From contig JBEKEK010000076.1 in the NCBI GenBank assembly GCA_050013875.1, positions 4,715 through 68,714 of the forward strand: DNA of 64,000 nt. Direction: 5' to 3'. The DNA comes from Trebonia sp050013875 (GTDB lineage: Bacteria > Actinomycetota > Actinomycetes > Streptosporangiales > Streptosporangiaceae). The notes beneath the pieces are model-generated. The model ran no database searches and was not told where the DNA came from. It was given only the letters and a program-made list of their open reading frames with translations. Made by a program: the position numbers and the translations under genes. Below are positions 40,567-48,591 of the stretch, piece after piece; positions within the stretch are counted from its first letter, which is position 1, and each line of letters opens with the position of its first letter.

Positions 40567-41964
40567 TCATGGCAGCAGCTGGACCAGGGCCGCGGTGAGC
40601 CCGGTAAGCGCCGCCAGTACCGCCATGCTCAGCGCGAAGGCGTGCGGGAACGACCCCGTGTGCAGTGCGGCGAAGAACACCGCCCCGATCACGGCGACCC
40701 CGAGCGCACCGCCGACCTGCTGGAACGTGGCCAGCACACCGGCCCCCGAGCTGGCCTGCCTGGGCTCGACATTGAGCAGCACCGTCGCTGACAGCGGGAC
40801 CAGCACCATTCCCATCCCGAAGCCGGCTATCGCCAGCCCCGGCAGCAGCTCCCCGGCCGAGGAGGCGCTCGCGGTCAGGACCATGAGCACGCTTCCCGCG
40901 GCGGTGACGACGGCACCAAGCGCGAGTATCTGCTTGCCAAGCCGCGTGGTCATCGCCTGGGTGAGCAGCATCGCCGCGAAGAAGCCCACGCCGACGGCGG
41001 TGAAGACGACACCGGAGAACAGGGCGGAGAATCCCCGGCCGTCCTGCAGGTACAGGGCGAGCACGAAGAAGAAGGCAGGTGGCACCAGCGCGTAGGTGAG
41101 CGCGGCCAGCGAGCCGACCCCGAACGCCCGGCTGCGGAACAGGGTGAGATCGACCAGTGGGGCCAGGGCCGCCCGCTTGCGGCGGGCCTGCTGCACGGCG
41201 AAGGTGCCGAGCAGCACCGGCCCGGCCGCCAGCGACAGCCAGGTCCACAGCGGCCAGCCGCGCTGCTCGCCCTCGGCCAGCGGCGCGATGATGGCGGCCA
41301 GCCCCAGGGTGGCCAGCGCGGTGCCGGCCAGGTCGAGTTGTGACCGTTCGCCGTGCGACTCCGGGACGACCCGCCCGGACAGCAGCAGCCCGGCGATGCC
41401 GACGGGCACGTTGATCAGGAAGATCCCGCGCCAGCTGGAGCCGGCGATGTCGGCCTGGATGAGCAGCCCGCCGAGCAGCTGCCCGAGCACCCCGGCGATG
41501 CCCATCACCATGCCGTAGATGGCGAACGCCTTCGCCCGCCGCTCGCCCGCGTAGACGGTGCCGAGGATGGCAAGCACCTGCGGGGTCATCATCGCGCCGG
41601 CCGCGCCCTGCAGGACCCGGGCGACGACCAGGAACGTCGCGTTCGGTGCGAGCCCGCAGGCGGCGGAGGTGACGGTGAACAGGGCCAGGCCGATCGCGAA
41701 CATCCGCCGCCGCCCGTACAGGTCGCCCAGCCGGCCGCCGGTGATCATGCCGGCCGCGAAGGTCAGCCCGTACCCGGCCACCACCAACTGGATGGCGGCC
41801 GGCCCGGCCCGCAGGTCATGCTGGACCGACGGCAGCGCGACGTTGACAATGAAGAAATCGAGAAAGGTCATGAAGGTGCCGGCCAGGACCACGAACAGTG
41901 GACCCCAGCCATATTCCGCCGTCCGCTCCCGCTGAATAGCGGCACGGCTTTCCATAGTACTCAC
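40567..41964 (-). CDS. MFS drug/metabolite efflux transporter (DHA2, 14 TM)
   Basis: 465 residues from GTG 41964, which has AAAGGAG nine bases upstream (an ATG follows three codons later). Fourteen hydrophobic segments; the DHA2 signatures are DFFIVNVALPSVQHDL in TM1, GGRLGDLYGRRRMF in loop 2-3, and the TM5 motif C (GIAGVLGQLLGGLL). It exports hydrophobic compounds by proton antiport. It is transcribed in the same direction as mutA and could carry operon transcription into it, but the TGGTAC array between them suggests a separate mutA promoter. A hairpin at 42055-42086 isolates it from the upstream SnoaL-like gene. Confidence 0.88.
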   Translation of the reverse strand: MSTMESRAAIQRERTAEYGWGPLFVVLAGTFMTFLDFFIVNVALPSVQHDLRAGPAAIQLVVAGYGLTFAAGMITGGRLGDLYGRRRMFAIGLALFTVTSAACGLAPNATFLVVARVLQGAAGAMMTPQVLAILGTVYAGERRAKAFAIYGMVMGIAGVLGQLLGGLLIQADIAGSSWRGIFLINVPVGIAGLLLSGRVVPESHGERSQLDLAGTALATLGLAAIIAPLAEGEQRGWPLWTWLSLAAGPVLLGTFAVQQARRKRAALAPLVDLTLFRSRAFGVGSLAALTYALVPPAFFFVLALYLQDGRGFSALFSGVVFTAVGVGFFAAMLLTQAMTTRLGKQILALGAVVTAAGSVLMVLTASASSAGELLPGLAIAGFGMGMVLVPLSATVLLNVEPRQASSGAGVLATFQQVGGALGVAVIGAVFFAALHTGSFPHAFALSMAVLAALTGLTAALVQLLP

Positions 41965-42054
41965 GAGAATTTCTCCTTTGATTTCAGGAACTCGCGGTCC
42001 TGAGATATTCCGTGGCCGCGTCCCGCCCACTTCCGCAGGAAGGGCGGAAGCGGG

Positions 42055-42086
42055 GGCCCGGCGCTGCCTGGTGGTAGCGCCGGGCC
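42055..42086. terminator. 11-bp hairpin terminator after the SnoaL-like gene
   Basis: GGCCCGGCGCT (42055-42065) pairs perfectly with AGCGCCGGGCC (42076-42086) around a ten-base loop. It begins 13 bp beyond the stop of the minus-strand SnoaL-like gene. A second, six-base stem (TTCCGC/GCGGAA, 42031-42049) follows. There is no T-run, as is common in actinobacteria. It would separate that gene from the DHA2 transporter. Confidence 0.7.
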
Positions 42087-42098
42087 TCTCGCTCCGTG

Positions 42099-42452
42099 TC
42101 AGGCCGGTACCTTGTCGAGGAATCCGAGCACGGTCGTGATCTTGTTCTGCTCATCGATCACGGCCACGTCGAACCCCTCGACCAGGGATTCCCCGCCTTC
42201 AGGGCCCAGCCCCCAGCGGAACCTGGCCTGCCGGTGGTGGGCGTCGACCGGGCCGGCCGCGGTGAAGACCAGACCGGGAAACTGGCTCTGGGCGGCCGCG
42301 ATCAGAGCGTCGATTTCGGCCCGACCGTGCGCCTCACCAATCGGGTCGATGTATTCCGCGTCGGCCGCCCAGACTTCTTCGATCACCTTGCGTCGCGCCG
42401 CCGGGTCGGTCTCGTTCCAGCAGTCGAGGTAACGCGCGATGACGTCGTTCAT
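42099..42452 (-). CDS. SnoaL-like NTF2-fold protein
   Basis: 117 residues from ATG 42452 with AAGGA upstream; the longer frame to 42551 covers the operator and has no ribosome site. Pattern: NDVIARYLDCWNETDPAARRK, EEVWAADAEYIDP, HGRAEIDALIAAAQSQFPG, RFRWGLGP, GFDVAVIDEQNKI and VLGFLDKVPA, typical of SnoaL-like polyketide-cyclase or isomerase relatives of unknown substrate. It is divergent from an MmyB-like XRE regulator, with a symmetrical palindrome in between, and is thus the probable target of that regulator. Confidence 0.85.
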   Translation of the reverse strand: MNDVIARYLDCWNETDPAARRKVIEEVWAADAEYIDPIGEAHGRAEIDALIAAAQSQFPGLVFTAAGPVDAHHRQARFRWGLGPEGGESLVEGFDVAVIDEQNKITTVLGFLDKVPA

Positions 42453-42522
42453 TGGAATTTCCTTCCGTGCTTTGAATGATTTCCGCGACGGAATCCATAG
42501 TGCCGGCCGCGGGCCGCCGTGT

Positions 42523-42568
42523 CGATTACGCCCGAGGTAATGCGCCGGCATTACCTGGGAGGTAATCG
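42523..42568. promoter_or_regulatory. 46-bp nested palindrome between SnoaL-like and XRE genes
   Basis: The inner dyad AGGTAATGC-gccg-GCATTACCT (42535-42556) is perfect over nine bases per arm. The outer pair CGATTAC (42523-42529) and GTAATCG (42562-42568) is symmetric about exactly the same centre. All four arms contain the core GTAAT or its complement. It lies in the middle of the 149-bp divergent spacer and is almost certainly the operator of the adjacent XRE/MmyB-like regulator controlling both genes. Confidence 0.8.
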
Positions 42569-42601
42569 CTGCGCGCGCCGAGGTCGGCTACGGTCGGGAT
42601 A

Positions 42602-43438
42602 ATGAGCACCATGACCATGCCGGAGGCCGCGCGGCGGCCCGTAGGTGAACTGCTGCGCGAGTGGCGCGAGCGGCGCAGGCTCAGCCAGCTCGACCTGGCG
42701 ATCCAGGCCGACATATCGGCCCGGCACCTCAGCTTCGTGGAGACCGGGCGGTCCCGGCCGACCGCGACGATGATCGTCCGGCTGACCGAGCAGCTGGCGG
42801 TGCCATTGCGCGAGCGCAACGTCCTGCTGCTGGCGGCGGGCTACGCCCCGGCCTACCCGCAGCACGGCCTTGACGCGCCAGAGCTCGACAACGTGCGCAT
42901 CGCGCTTGGCCAGGTGCTGGCCGGCCATGAGCCCTACCCGGCCATCGTGGTGGACCGGTGGTGGGACGTCAGGGACGCCAACTCCGGCCTTGCCCTGCTC
43001 TCGGCCGGCTCCGCCCCGGCGCTCTTGCAGCCGCCGGTGAACGCGCTGAGGCTCGCGCTGCACCCGGACGGGATGTCCCCGCGGATCGCCAACCTGGCTC
43101 AGTGGCGCGGACATCTGCTGACCCAGCTGTCGCACCGGGCCGCCGCCCTCGGCGATCAGCGGCTCCGAGAACTGCACGACGAGCTCCGCGGCTACCCAGG
43201 CGGCGCCCAGGAGACCTACCCGGCGGGCGACGTCGTGCTGCCGCTCCGCTACCGGCATCGCGACCAGGAGCTGGTGCTGTTCAGCATCAGCGCCAAGGTC
43301 TCCACGGCCACCGACGTGACCGTGGAGGAACTGGCCATCGAGTCCTTCTACCCAGCCGATGCCGCGACCGCGCGCGCGTTCCACGAAGCCCGGCGCAGCG
43401 GCGGCGCACCCGGCCCGAGCAAGCGAGCAGCCCGTTAG
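42602..43438 (+). CDS. XRE-family regulator with MmyB-like ligand domain
   Basis: 278 residues. Residues 14-70 are an XRE helix-turn-helix (LLREWRERRRLSQLDLAIQADISARHLSFVETGRSRP; key SQLDLA and SARHLSFVE). Residues 100-265 match the MmyB-like PAS-type domain (PAIVVDRWWDVRDAN, then LALHPDGMSPRIANLAQWRGHLL and DVVLPLRYRH). In the MmyB class this domain binds a small ligand such as a fatty acid. The neighbour it faces is a SnoaL-like protein, a common genomic pair in actinobacteria. The nested palindrome in between fits autoregulation. Confidence 0.88.
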   Translation: MSTMTMPEAARRPVGELLREWRERRRLSQLDLAIQADISARHLSFVETGRSRPTATMIVRLTEQLAVPLRERNVLLLAAGYAPAYPQHGLDAPELDNVRIALGQVLAGHEPYPAIVVDRWWDVRDANSGLALLSAGSAPALLQPPVNALRLALHPDGMSPRIANLAQWRGHLLTQLSHRAAALGDQRLRELHDELRGYPGGAQETYPAGDVVLPLRYRHRDQELVLFSISAKVSTATDVTVEELAIESFYPADAATARAFHEARRSGGAPGPSKRAAR

Positions 43439-43478
43439 GCAGCAGCCGCGGTAATCCGGCTACGCCGCCCCGACTCGG

Positions 43479-44726
43479 CTAGCGGGCCATGACGCTGAGC
43501 TCGCTCAGCACCGCGCGAGCCGCCCGGCGGCCGCTGACCAGCGCCCCTTGCAGCGAGGGGGTGTCACGGTGGTCGCCCGCGACGAACAGGGTCCCGCTGA
43601 GCCTGACCGGCTTGCGCAGGCTGCCCTGCGGGGGCGGCGCCGTGACCAGGCCGGGGTCGGCCCGCACGGTCTGGATGTGCGCCCAGTCTCCCGTCGGCTG
43701 ACCGTAGAGGACAGCGAGATGACGGCGGATGGCCGGCTCGTCGAGGCCGGCCTCGGCCGGTGCGGTGGTCGCGATGAGATGACGGCCGGGTGGCGCGTAA
43801 CCGGGCGCGGCCAGCGTCAGCACGACGCTGTTGGCGATCCCGGAGCGGCCGGTGCTGTCAATCAGCAGCGCCGGGCGCTTGGCGGGCGACTCGTCGGCGG
43901 CGTGGTAGGTGGTCACAAGCACCCGTTGCGGCGGCGCCGGCAGGCCCGGCAGCAGGCTGGCCGCGGCGGCCGGATCGGCGGCCACGATCACGGCGCGGGC
44001 GCGCACCGTGCCCGCCGGGGTATCCACCCCCTGGTCGTGCACGGCGAGGACCGGGGTGCCGAGATGAACGCAGCCGGGCGGCAGCGGCCGGGCAAGCGCC
44101 TCGATCAGCGCCGCCATGCCGGCCGCGGGAACGCCGATGCGGCCGCGGACGAACGACCGCCAGATCATCGCGAGCACCCGGCTGGAGGTGAGCAGCGGCG
44201 CATAGCCGAACACACCGGTCAGGAATGGCTCGACCAGCTTGCGAACCGTCTGCTGGTCGAGGCGATCCGACAGGTAGGCGGCGGCGGTGGTCTCCGGCTC
44301 CGCCCGCAGTTTCCGCGCGTCCCCGTAGCCCAGCCGGAGGCTCAGCAGCGCCAGCTTCGCCAGCCCGCTCACCGGAACCGGCAGCGGCCGGAGCGCGGTA
44401 AGCCCGTGATGGCGCGGGTCAGCAAGCAGCTGGGGGCCGTGGCCGTCCGCCACCAGCACCCCGTGGTCGAAGAACCGCAAGTCAAGCTGGTCCACGTCGA
44501 CGAAGTCGGGGAGCGCGGGGTAGGCGGAGTTGACCACCTGGAAGCCACGGTCGAGACGGAAGCCGTCGATGCTGTCGGTCACGATCCGGCCGCCGAGCCG
44601 GGTGGCCGCCTCAAGCAGCACCACCTCAAGGCCGGCCTCGGTGAGTTGGCGGGCCGCGGCCAGTCCGGCCGCCCCTCCGCCGACGATAACGACGTCAGCC
44701 TGGCGTGGCAGGTCGCTCACTGGCAT
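43479..44726 (-). CDS. FAD-dependent amine oxidase/desaturase-like protein
   Basis: 415 residues with the FAD-binding VVIVGGGAAGLAAARQLTEAG at the N-terminus, the LLEAATRLGGR motif, FRLDRGFQVVNSAYP, and the C-terminal FVAGDHRDTPSLQGALVSGRRAA that completes the flavin site. It belongs to the flavin amine oxidase / phytoene-desaturase-like superfamily; the substrate is unknown. It ends 40 bp from the convergent XRE gene. Upstream is an MpaB-like gene in the same direction, with six bases between them, so the two form an operon and perhaps act on the same lipid. Confidence 0.85.
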   Translation of the reverse strand: MPVSDLPRQADVVIVGGGAAGLAAARQLTEAGLEVVLLEAATRLGGRIVTDSIDGFRLDRGFQVVNSAYPALPDFVDVDQLDLRFFDHGVLVADGHGPQLLADPRHHGLTALRPLPVPVSGLAKLALLSLRLGYGDARKLRAEPETTAAAYLSDRLDQQTVRKLVEPFLTGVFGYAPLLTSSRVLAMIWRSFVRGRIGVPAAGMAALIEALARPLPPGCVHLGTPVLAVHDQGVDTPAGTVRARAVIVAADPAAAASLLPGLPAPPQRVLVTTYHAADESPAKRPALLIDSTGRSGIANSVVLTLAAPGYAPPGRHLIATTAPAEAGLDEPAIRRHLAVLYGQPTGDWAHIQTVRADPGLVTAPPPQGSLRKPVRLSGTLFVAGDHRDTPSLQGALVSGRRAARAVLSELSVMAR

Positions 44727-44732
44727 AGCCCC

Positions 44733-45653
44733 CTAACGCCGGGCGCCCATCGCCCAGCGGATAGTCCTGACGATCGCGTGGCCGACCGGGGGAACCAGCA
44801 CCGATTCGCCGACATTGAGCCGCGGCAACCGCAGGTCCTGCCGCGCCCAGACAGGCAGTTCGGCGATCGCGGTCGCCGCCAGCAGCGTGTACGGGCCACG
44901 GGCAAGCAGCGGCAGCGGCGGGTTCCACACCAGGAAACGGGCCGCTTCAAGCGCTTCCGGCGTCGCCCGCAGCTCCGGCCGGTAGTCCTCGAGCGCGCTG
45001 GCGAGCTCCCGCCGCGTCCGCGGCGGGTCGGGCACCCCCAGGGCCAGCGCGACCCGGGCGGTGTCGGCGACGTAGCCGTCACAGCCGGCCGGATCGAGCG
45101 GCTGCGCGCCATAGCGCTGGTGGCAGCGGAGAAAGCTGTCGGTCTCGGCCACATGGACCCAGCGGAGCAGGTGCGGGTCGTCCGCCCGGTACGGCCGCCC
45201 GTCGGGGTCGGTGCCGGTTATGTACCGGTGGACGCTACGGACGTGGTCCACGGCGCGCTGTGCGTCCTCGGCCGGGCCGAAGGTGGTGGCCGCCAGGAAG
45301 GTACTGGTCCGCTGCAGCCGGCCCCACGGGTCAGTGCGGTAATCGGAGTGCTGCGCGACCGCGATCATCGCCCGCGGGTGCAGCGACTGGAGCAGCAGCG
45401 CGAGCAGACCGCCGACGAACATCGAGGCATCCCCGTGCACGCGGCGGATCGGGCGGTCAGGTGCAAACCAGCGCGGTCCCGGCGTATCGAAACGCGCCCG
45501 GTTGGCAGGCCCCTCGGGACCCGCGACCCGCGCGAACAGCGCCGCGCCCAGGTGGCGCTGCAGCGTGTCCAGGCGTGCGGCTAGCGACTGCTGTATGGCC
45601 CTGCCTCCTTGCCCGGCGAGCAATTCCCGGCTCGGCGCTCTTGCCAACCTCAT
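44733..45653 (-). CDS. Oxygenase MpaB-family (DUF2236) protein
   Basis: About 306 residues from ATG 45653. The domain shows RRVHGDASMFVGGLLALLLQSLHPRAM (key HGDA and LHPRAM), AQHSDYRTDPWGRLQRT, VHRYITG and HLLRWVHVAETDSFL, the signature of the MpaB/latex-clearing-like heme oxygenase family. The start is uncertain: ATG 45653 has no ribosome site, while a perfect AAGGAGG at 45604-45610 is followed, seven bases on, by the in-frame codon ATA (45594-45596). Thus either translation starts at an unusual ATA, or the transcript is leaderless at ATG or GTG upstream. It forms an operon with the FAD oxidase. Confidence 0.8.
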   Translation of the reverse strand: MRLARAPSRELLAGQGGRAIQQSLAARLDTLQRHLGAALFARVAGPEGPANRARFDTPGPRWFAPDRPIRRVHGDASMFVGGLLALLLQSLHPRAMIAVAQHSDYRTDPWGRLQRTSTFLAATTFGPAEDAQRAVDHVRSVHRYITGTDPDGRPYRADDPHLLRWVHVAETDSFLRCHQRYGAQPLDPAGCDGYVADTARVALALGVPDPPRTRRELASALEDYRPELRATPEALEAARFLVWNPPLPLLARGPYTLLAATAIAELPVWARQDLRLPRLNVGESVLVPPVGHAIVRTIRWAMGARR

Positions 45654-45811
45654 AGTCCACACTAACCGCACTTCACAAATCCCGGCCGCCGCCGTCCTCC
45701 GCGCGCTCAGCCGGGCGGTGCCAAGGTCAAAGACACACTCATCCCGAACGCACGCGTGTTTCACCCGGCCGGCCAGGCAAGGCAAGGCAATCGCGGTGGC
45801 CGCCCCGCTGG

Positions 45812-47119
45812 TCAGGAGATGCCGAAGCCGCTCAAGACGGTCTGCACGAGCACGGTGGCAGAAAGGATCGCGACGACCACGACGCTAATGGTGGCCACGA
45901 TCTTGAAGACGCGGCCGTTGACGGCGTCGCCGAGGACGCTGGCCCGGTTGGCGAGGATAAGCACGTAAGTGAGCAGGATGGGGGTGATGATCCCATTCAG
46001 GACCTGCGCTTCGACGAGGAGCTGGATGAGGTTGCCGGGGACCAGGGCGATGGCCGCGCCGATGAAGACCTGCCCGGTGAACAGGCCGAGGAACAGCGGG
46101 GCCTCGCGGAAGGATTTGCTGACGCTGCGCTCGGCCCCGGCCGCCTCGCTGATGGCGTAGGCGGTCGACAGCGGCACGACCGCGGCGGCCAGCGCGCTGG
46201 CGCCAAGCAGGCCGACCGCGAACAGCTGGGTGGCGAACCGGCCCGCGACCGGGGCGAGCGCCTGGGCAGCCTGCTTGGCCGATTCCAGCGGAGCGCGCAC
46301 ATGGATCGCCGCGGCGGTCGCGACGATGATGAAGATGCTGATCACATTGCAGAAGATCGAGCCGGCGATGGTGTCGATCTTTTCGCCGGGGTAGTCGGCC
46401 GGGCCGATCCCACGGTCGGCGACCGCGGCCGCCACGTAGAACTGCATGTAGGGGGTGATCGTGGTCCCGATCAGCGCCACCACCAGGAACAGGAACGCAT
46501 GGGTGGCCAGGAAGTGCGGGAAGATCAGCTGCGCCCCGGCCTGGGCGTAATTGGGGCGGCTCAGGAACGCGGCGACCGGGTAGGCGAAGAACACCAGGCT
46601 CAGCACCAGGAACAGCCGCTCGGCGTACTTGTAGGAGCCGAAGACCACCAGCGCCCAGATCGAGACCGCGGCCACCGGGACGCTGATGAACTTCGAGACG
46701 CCGAGCAGTTCCATCGCGGCCGCGATCCCGGCGAATTCGGAAACGACCAGGCCGACGTTGGCGACGATCAGCGCGACGAGCGCGAACGCGGTGACCCGGA
46801 TGCTGAACTGCTCACGGATCAGCGCGCCGAGGCCCTCGCCGGTGTAGGCGCCAAGCCGCGCGCACATCTCCTGCACCACGACCAGGGCGACCGTCACCAG
46901 CACCATCGCGAACAGCGTCCGGTAACCGAACTGGGCCCCGGCACTGGCGTAGGTCGCGATCCCGCCCGCGTCGTTGCCCGCGTTGGCCGCGATGATCCCC
47001 GGCCCCATGAACGCGAGCAGCAGCAGGATCCGGCGGCGCAGCGGCCGCCGGACCGGGCCGGGCAGGCGGCGCGGCCCCGGTGTCACCTCGCTCGGCGACG
47101 GCAGCGCCCCCTCCCGCAC
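45812..47119 (-). CDS. NRAMP-family divalent metal transporter (atypical metal site)
   Basis: 435 residues with about 11 transmembrane segments of the LeuT/NRAMP fold. TM1 reads GPGIIAANAGNDAGG, where typical manganese/iron NRAMPs have DPGN, and TM6 reads GTTITPYMQFY where they have the MPH motif. The canonical Asp and the Met/His ligands are thus replaced, as also reported in NRAMP-related magnesium transporters, so the cargo may be Mg2+ rather than Mn2+. The gene begins five bases after the stop of a gene for a soluble MgtE-N/CBS protein, so the pair is one operon. Topology and metal site are read directly; specificity is inferred. Confidence 0.82.
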   Translation of the reverse strand: MREGALPSPSEVTPGPRRLPGPVRRPLRRRILLLLAFMGPGIIAANAGNDAGGIATYASAGAQFGYRTLFAMVLVTVALVVVQEMCARLGAYTGEGLGALIREQFSIRVTAFALVALIVANVGLVVSEFAGIAAAMELLGVSKFISVPVAAVSIWALVVFGSYKYAERLFLVLSLVFFAYPVAAFLSRPNYAQAGAQLIFPHFLATHAFLFLVVALIGTTITPYMQFYVAAAVADRGIGPADYPGEKIDTIAGSIFCNVISIFIIVATAAAIHVRAPLESAKQAAQALAPVAGRFATQLFAVGLLGASALAAAVVPLSTAYAISEAAGAERSVSKSFREAPLFLGLFTGQVFIGAAIALVPGNLIQLLVEAQVLNGIITPILLTYVLILANRASVLGDAVNGRVFKIVATISVVVVAILSATVLVQTVLSGFGIS

Positions 47120-47124
47120 GCCGC

Positions 47125-48480
47125 TCAGGACAGCCGCCGGGGAAAACGGAACCGGTGCCGGTCCGGCACCAGCATGTCCAGCACGTCATCGACCAGGATG
47201 CGGCCCATCGGCCGCTCCTGCTCGTCTACCACGACCACCGACGCGTGCCGGGTCTCCACCAGCCGCTCGGTGATCTCATCCAACCCCGCGTCCGGGGTGA
47301 CGGTCACCGGCCAGGGGGGCCCGATCAGGGCATCCACTGTCCCCTCGAGGTCGGCCAGGAACAGCTCGGTCATCGTCACGTCATCGAGCAGCTGCCCGTC
47401 GTCCCCAAGCACGATGACCCCGGCCAGATCCTCGTCATGCTCCCGGTTCGCCCGCAGCCGGTCCCTGACCTGCCTGATCGTTTCGGCCGGGGTGGCGGTG
47501 ACCAGGACGGTGGTCATGATCCCGCCCGCGGTCCGCTCGCCGTAGCCAAGCAGCGTCGCCACCCGGTCACGGGCCTGCGCCGGCATCGCCGCGAGCAGCT
47601 TCTCCTGCTCGGCCGGCTCCAGCTCGCGCAGCCCGTCGGCGGCCTCGTCCGGCTCCATCCGGCCAAGCAGCTCGGCGGCCTCGGCGGTGCCGGACTCGCG
47701 CAGCAGCTGCACCAGCTCCTCGTCTTGCATCTCCTCAAGGGCATCGGCCGCCTGCTGCGGCGTCAGCCGGGCGAGCAGGTCGCGGCGCTCGGTCCGGCCC
47801 AGGTCCTCAAGCAGGTCCGCCAGCTCACCCGGCCGCAGCCGCTGCAGGCCGTGCTCGGACGCCTGCAGGGTGCCGCCCGGCCCGTGCTGCGAGCCGAAGC
47901 TGGTGATGCTGGCCCAGTCGATCACCTTCTCCGGGGTCGGCCGGGACCGGAACCGCGCGGGTCCGAGCCGTCGCAGCAGGCTGTTGAACCCGACGTCCAC
48001 GCCGACCAGCTGCACCGACCCGGCTACCCGCGCCACGTACAGGTCCGCGGCGCGGATGACCCGCGCGCCGTCGGTATCGACCAGCTGGTGATCGATGACA
48101 TCGCGCGCCAGCTCGACCTCGCCGGGACGAAGCGCGACTTCCCGCAAATCCAGCCGCGCCGTTCGCAGCCGGACCCGCTCGCGGCCGACCTCCTCCACCG
48201 CATCGACCGGTAGCCAGGCCCGCCGCCGTCCTACCCGCACGATCAGGCCGGTCACCGGCGGGTAGGGCTGGTTACTGTCCCACCGGGCGACGACGTCCGC
48301 CATGTGACCGATCTGCTGCCCGGACTGGTTGAGCACCGGCTTGCCGATCAGGCCGGCCACGCTCACCAGCTCGCTGCGGACATGCCGCAGCGCGGTCAGC
48401 CGCTCGACGCGCTGCTCGACGCGCTGCTCGTAGCGGGCCCGCAGCGCCGACACGCCGGGGGCAGAGGGACGCTCGGCCAT
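47125..48480 (-). CDS. Soluble MgtE-N / CBS protein with PRC-barrel-like N-terminus
   Basis: 451 residues without transmembrane helices. Residues 45-240 carry two beta-rich repeats (GKPVLNQSGQQIGHMADVVARW, PVTGLIVRVGRR; then ARVIRAADLYVARV), like PRC barrels. About 260-350 are the superhelical MgtE-N domain (LEEMQDEELVQLLRE, LGRMEPDEAADGL, RDRVATLLGYGERTAGGIM), and 350-445 a CBS pair ending in HASVVVVDEQERPMGRILVDDVLDML. In true MgtE these parts sense Mg2+ and gate the fused channel. Here the channel part is absent and the next gene is an NRAMP-type transporter. GGGAGG lies five bases before the ATG. Confidence 0.85.
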   Translation of the reverse strand: MAERPSAPGVSALRARYEQRVEQRVERLTALRHVRSELVSVAGLIGKPVLNQSGQQIGHMADVVARWDSNQPYPPVTGLIVRVGRRRAWLPVDAVEEVGRERVRLRTARLDLREVALRPGEVELARDVIDHQLVDTDGARVIRAADLYVARVAGSVQLVGVDVGFNSLLRRLGPARFRSRPTPEKVIDWASITSFGSQHGPGGTLQASEHGLQRLRPGELADLLEDLGRTERRDLLARLTPQQAADALEEMQDEELVQLLRESGTAEAAELLGRMEPDEAADGLRELEPAEQEKLLAAMPAQARDRVATLLGYGERTAGGIMTTVLVTATPAETIRQVRDRLRANREHDEDLAGVIVLGDDGQLLDDVTMTELFLADLEGTVDALIGPPWPVTVTPDAGLDEITERLVETRHASVVVVDEQERPMGRILVDDVLDMLVPDRHRFRFPRRLS

Positions 48481-48591
48481 GTTGCCTCCCAGAATCCCGC
48501 AAGCAGTGTTACCTGCCCCGATCCTTCCATATCGCCGGGCCCGGTCCGCGCGTTCGCCGCCACGATCAGCCAGCTGGCCGGCCCGATGGGC

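Noticed and set aside
39396..40598. 400-codon plus-strand ORF opposite mutA
   Set aside because: Mirror frame of a conserved mutase subunit; no independent support.
43548..45584. 678-codon plus-strand ORF opposite the FAD oxidase and MpaB genes
   Set aside because: It crosses two well-supported genes on the other strand and has only low-complexity sequence.
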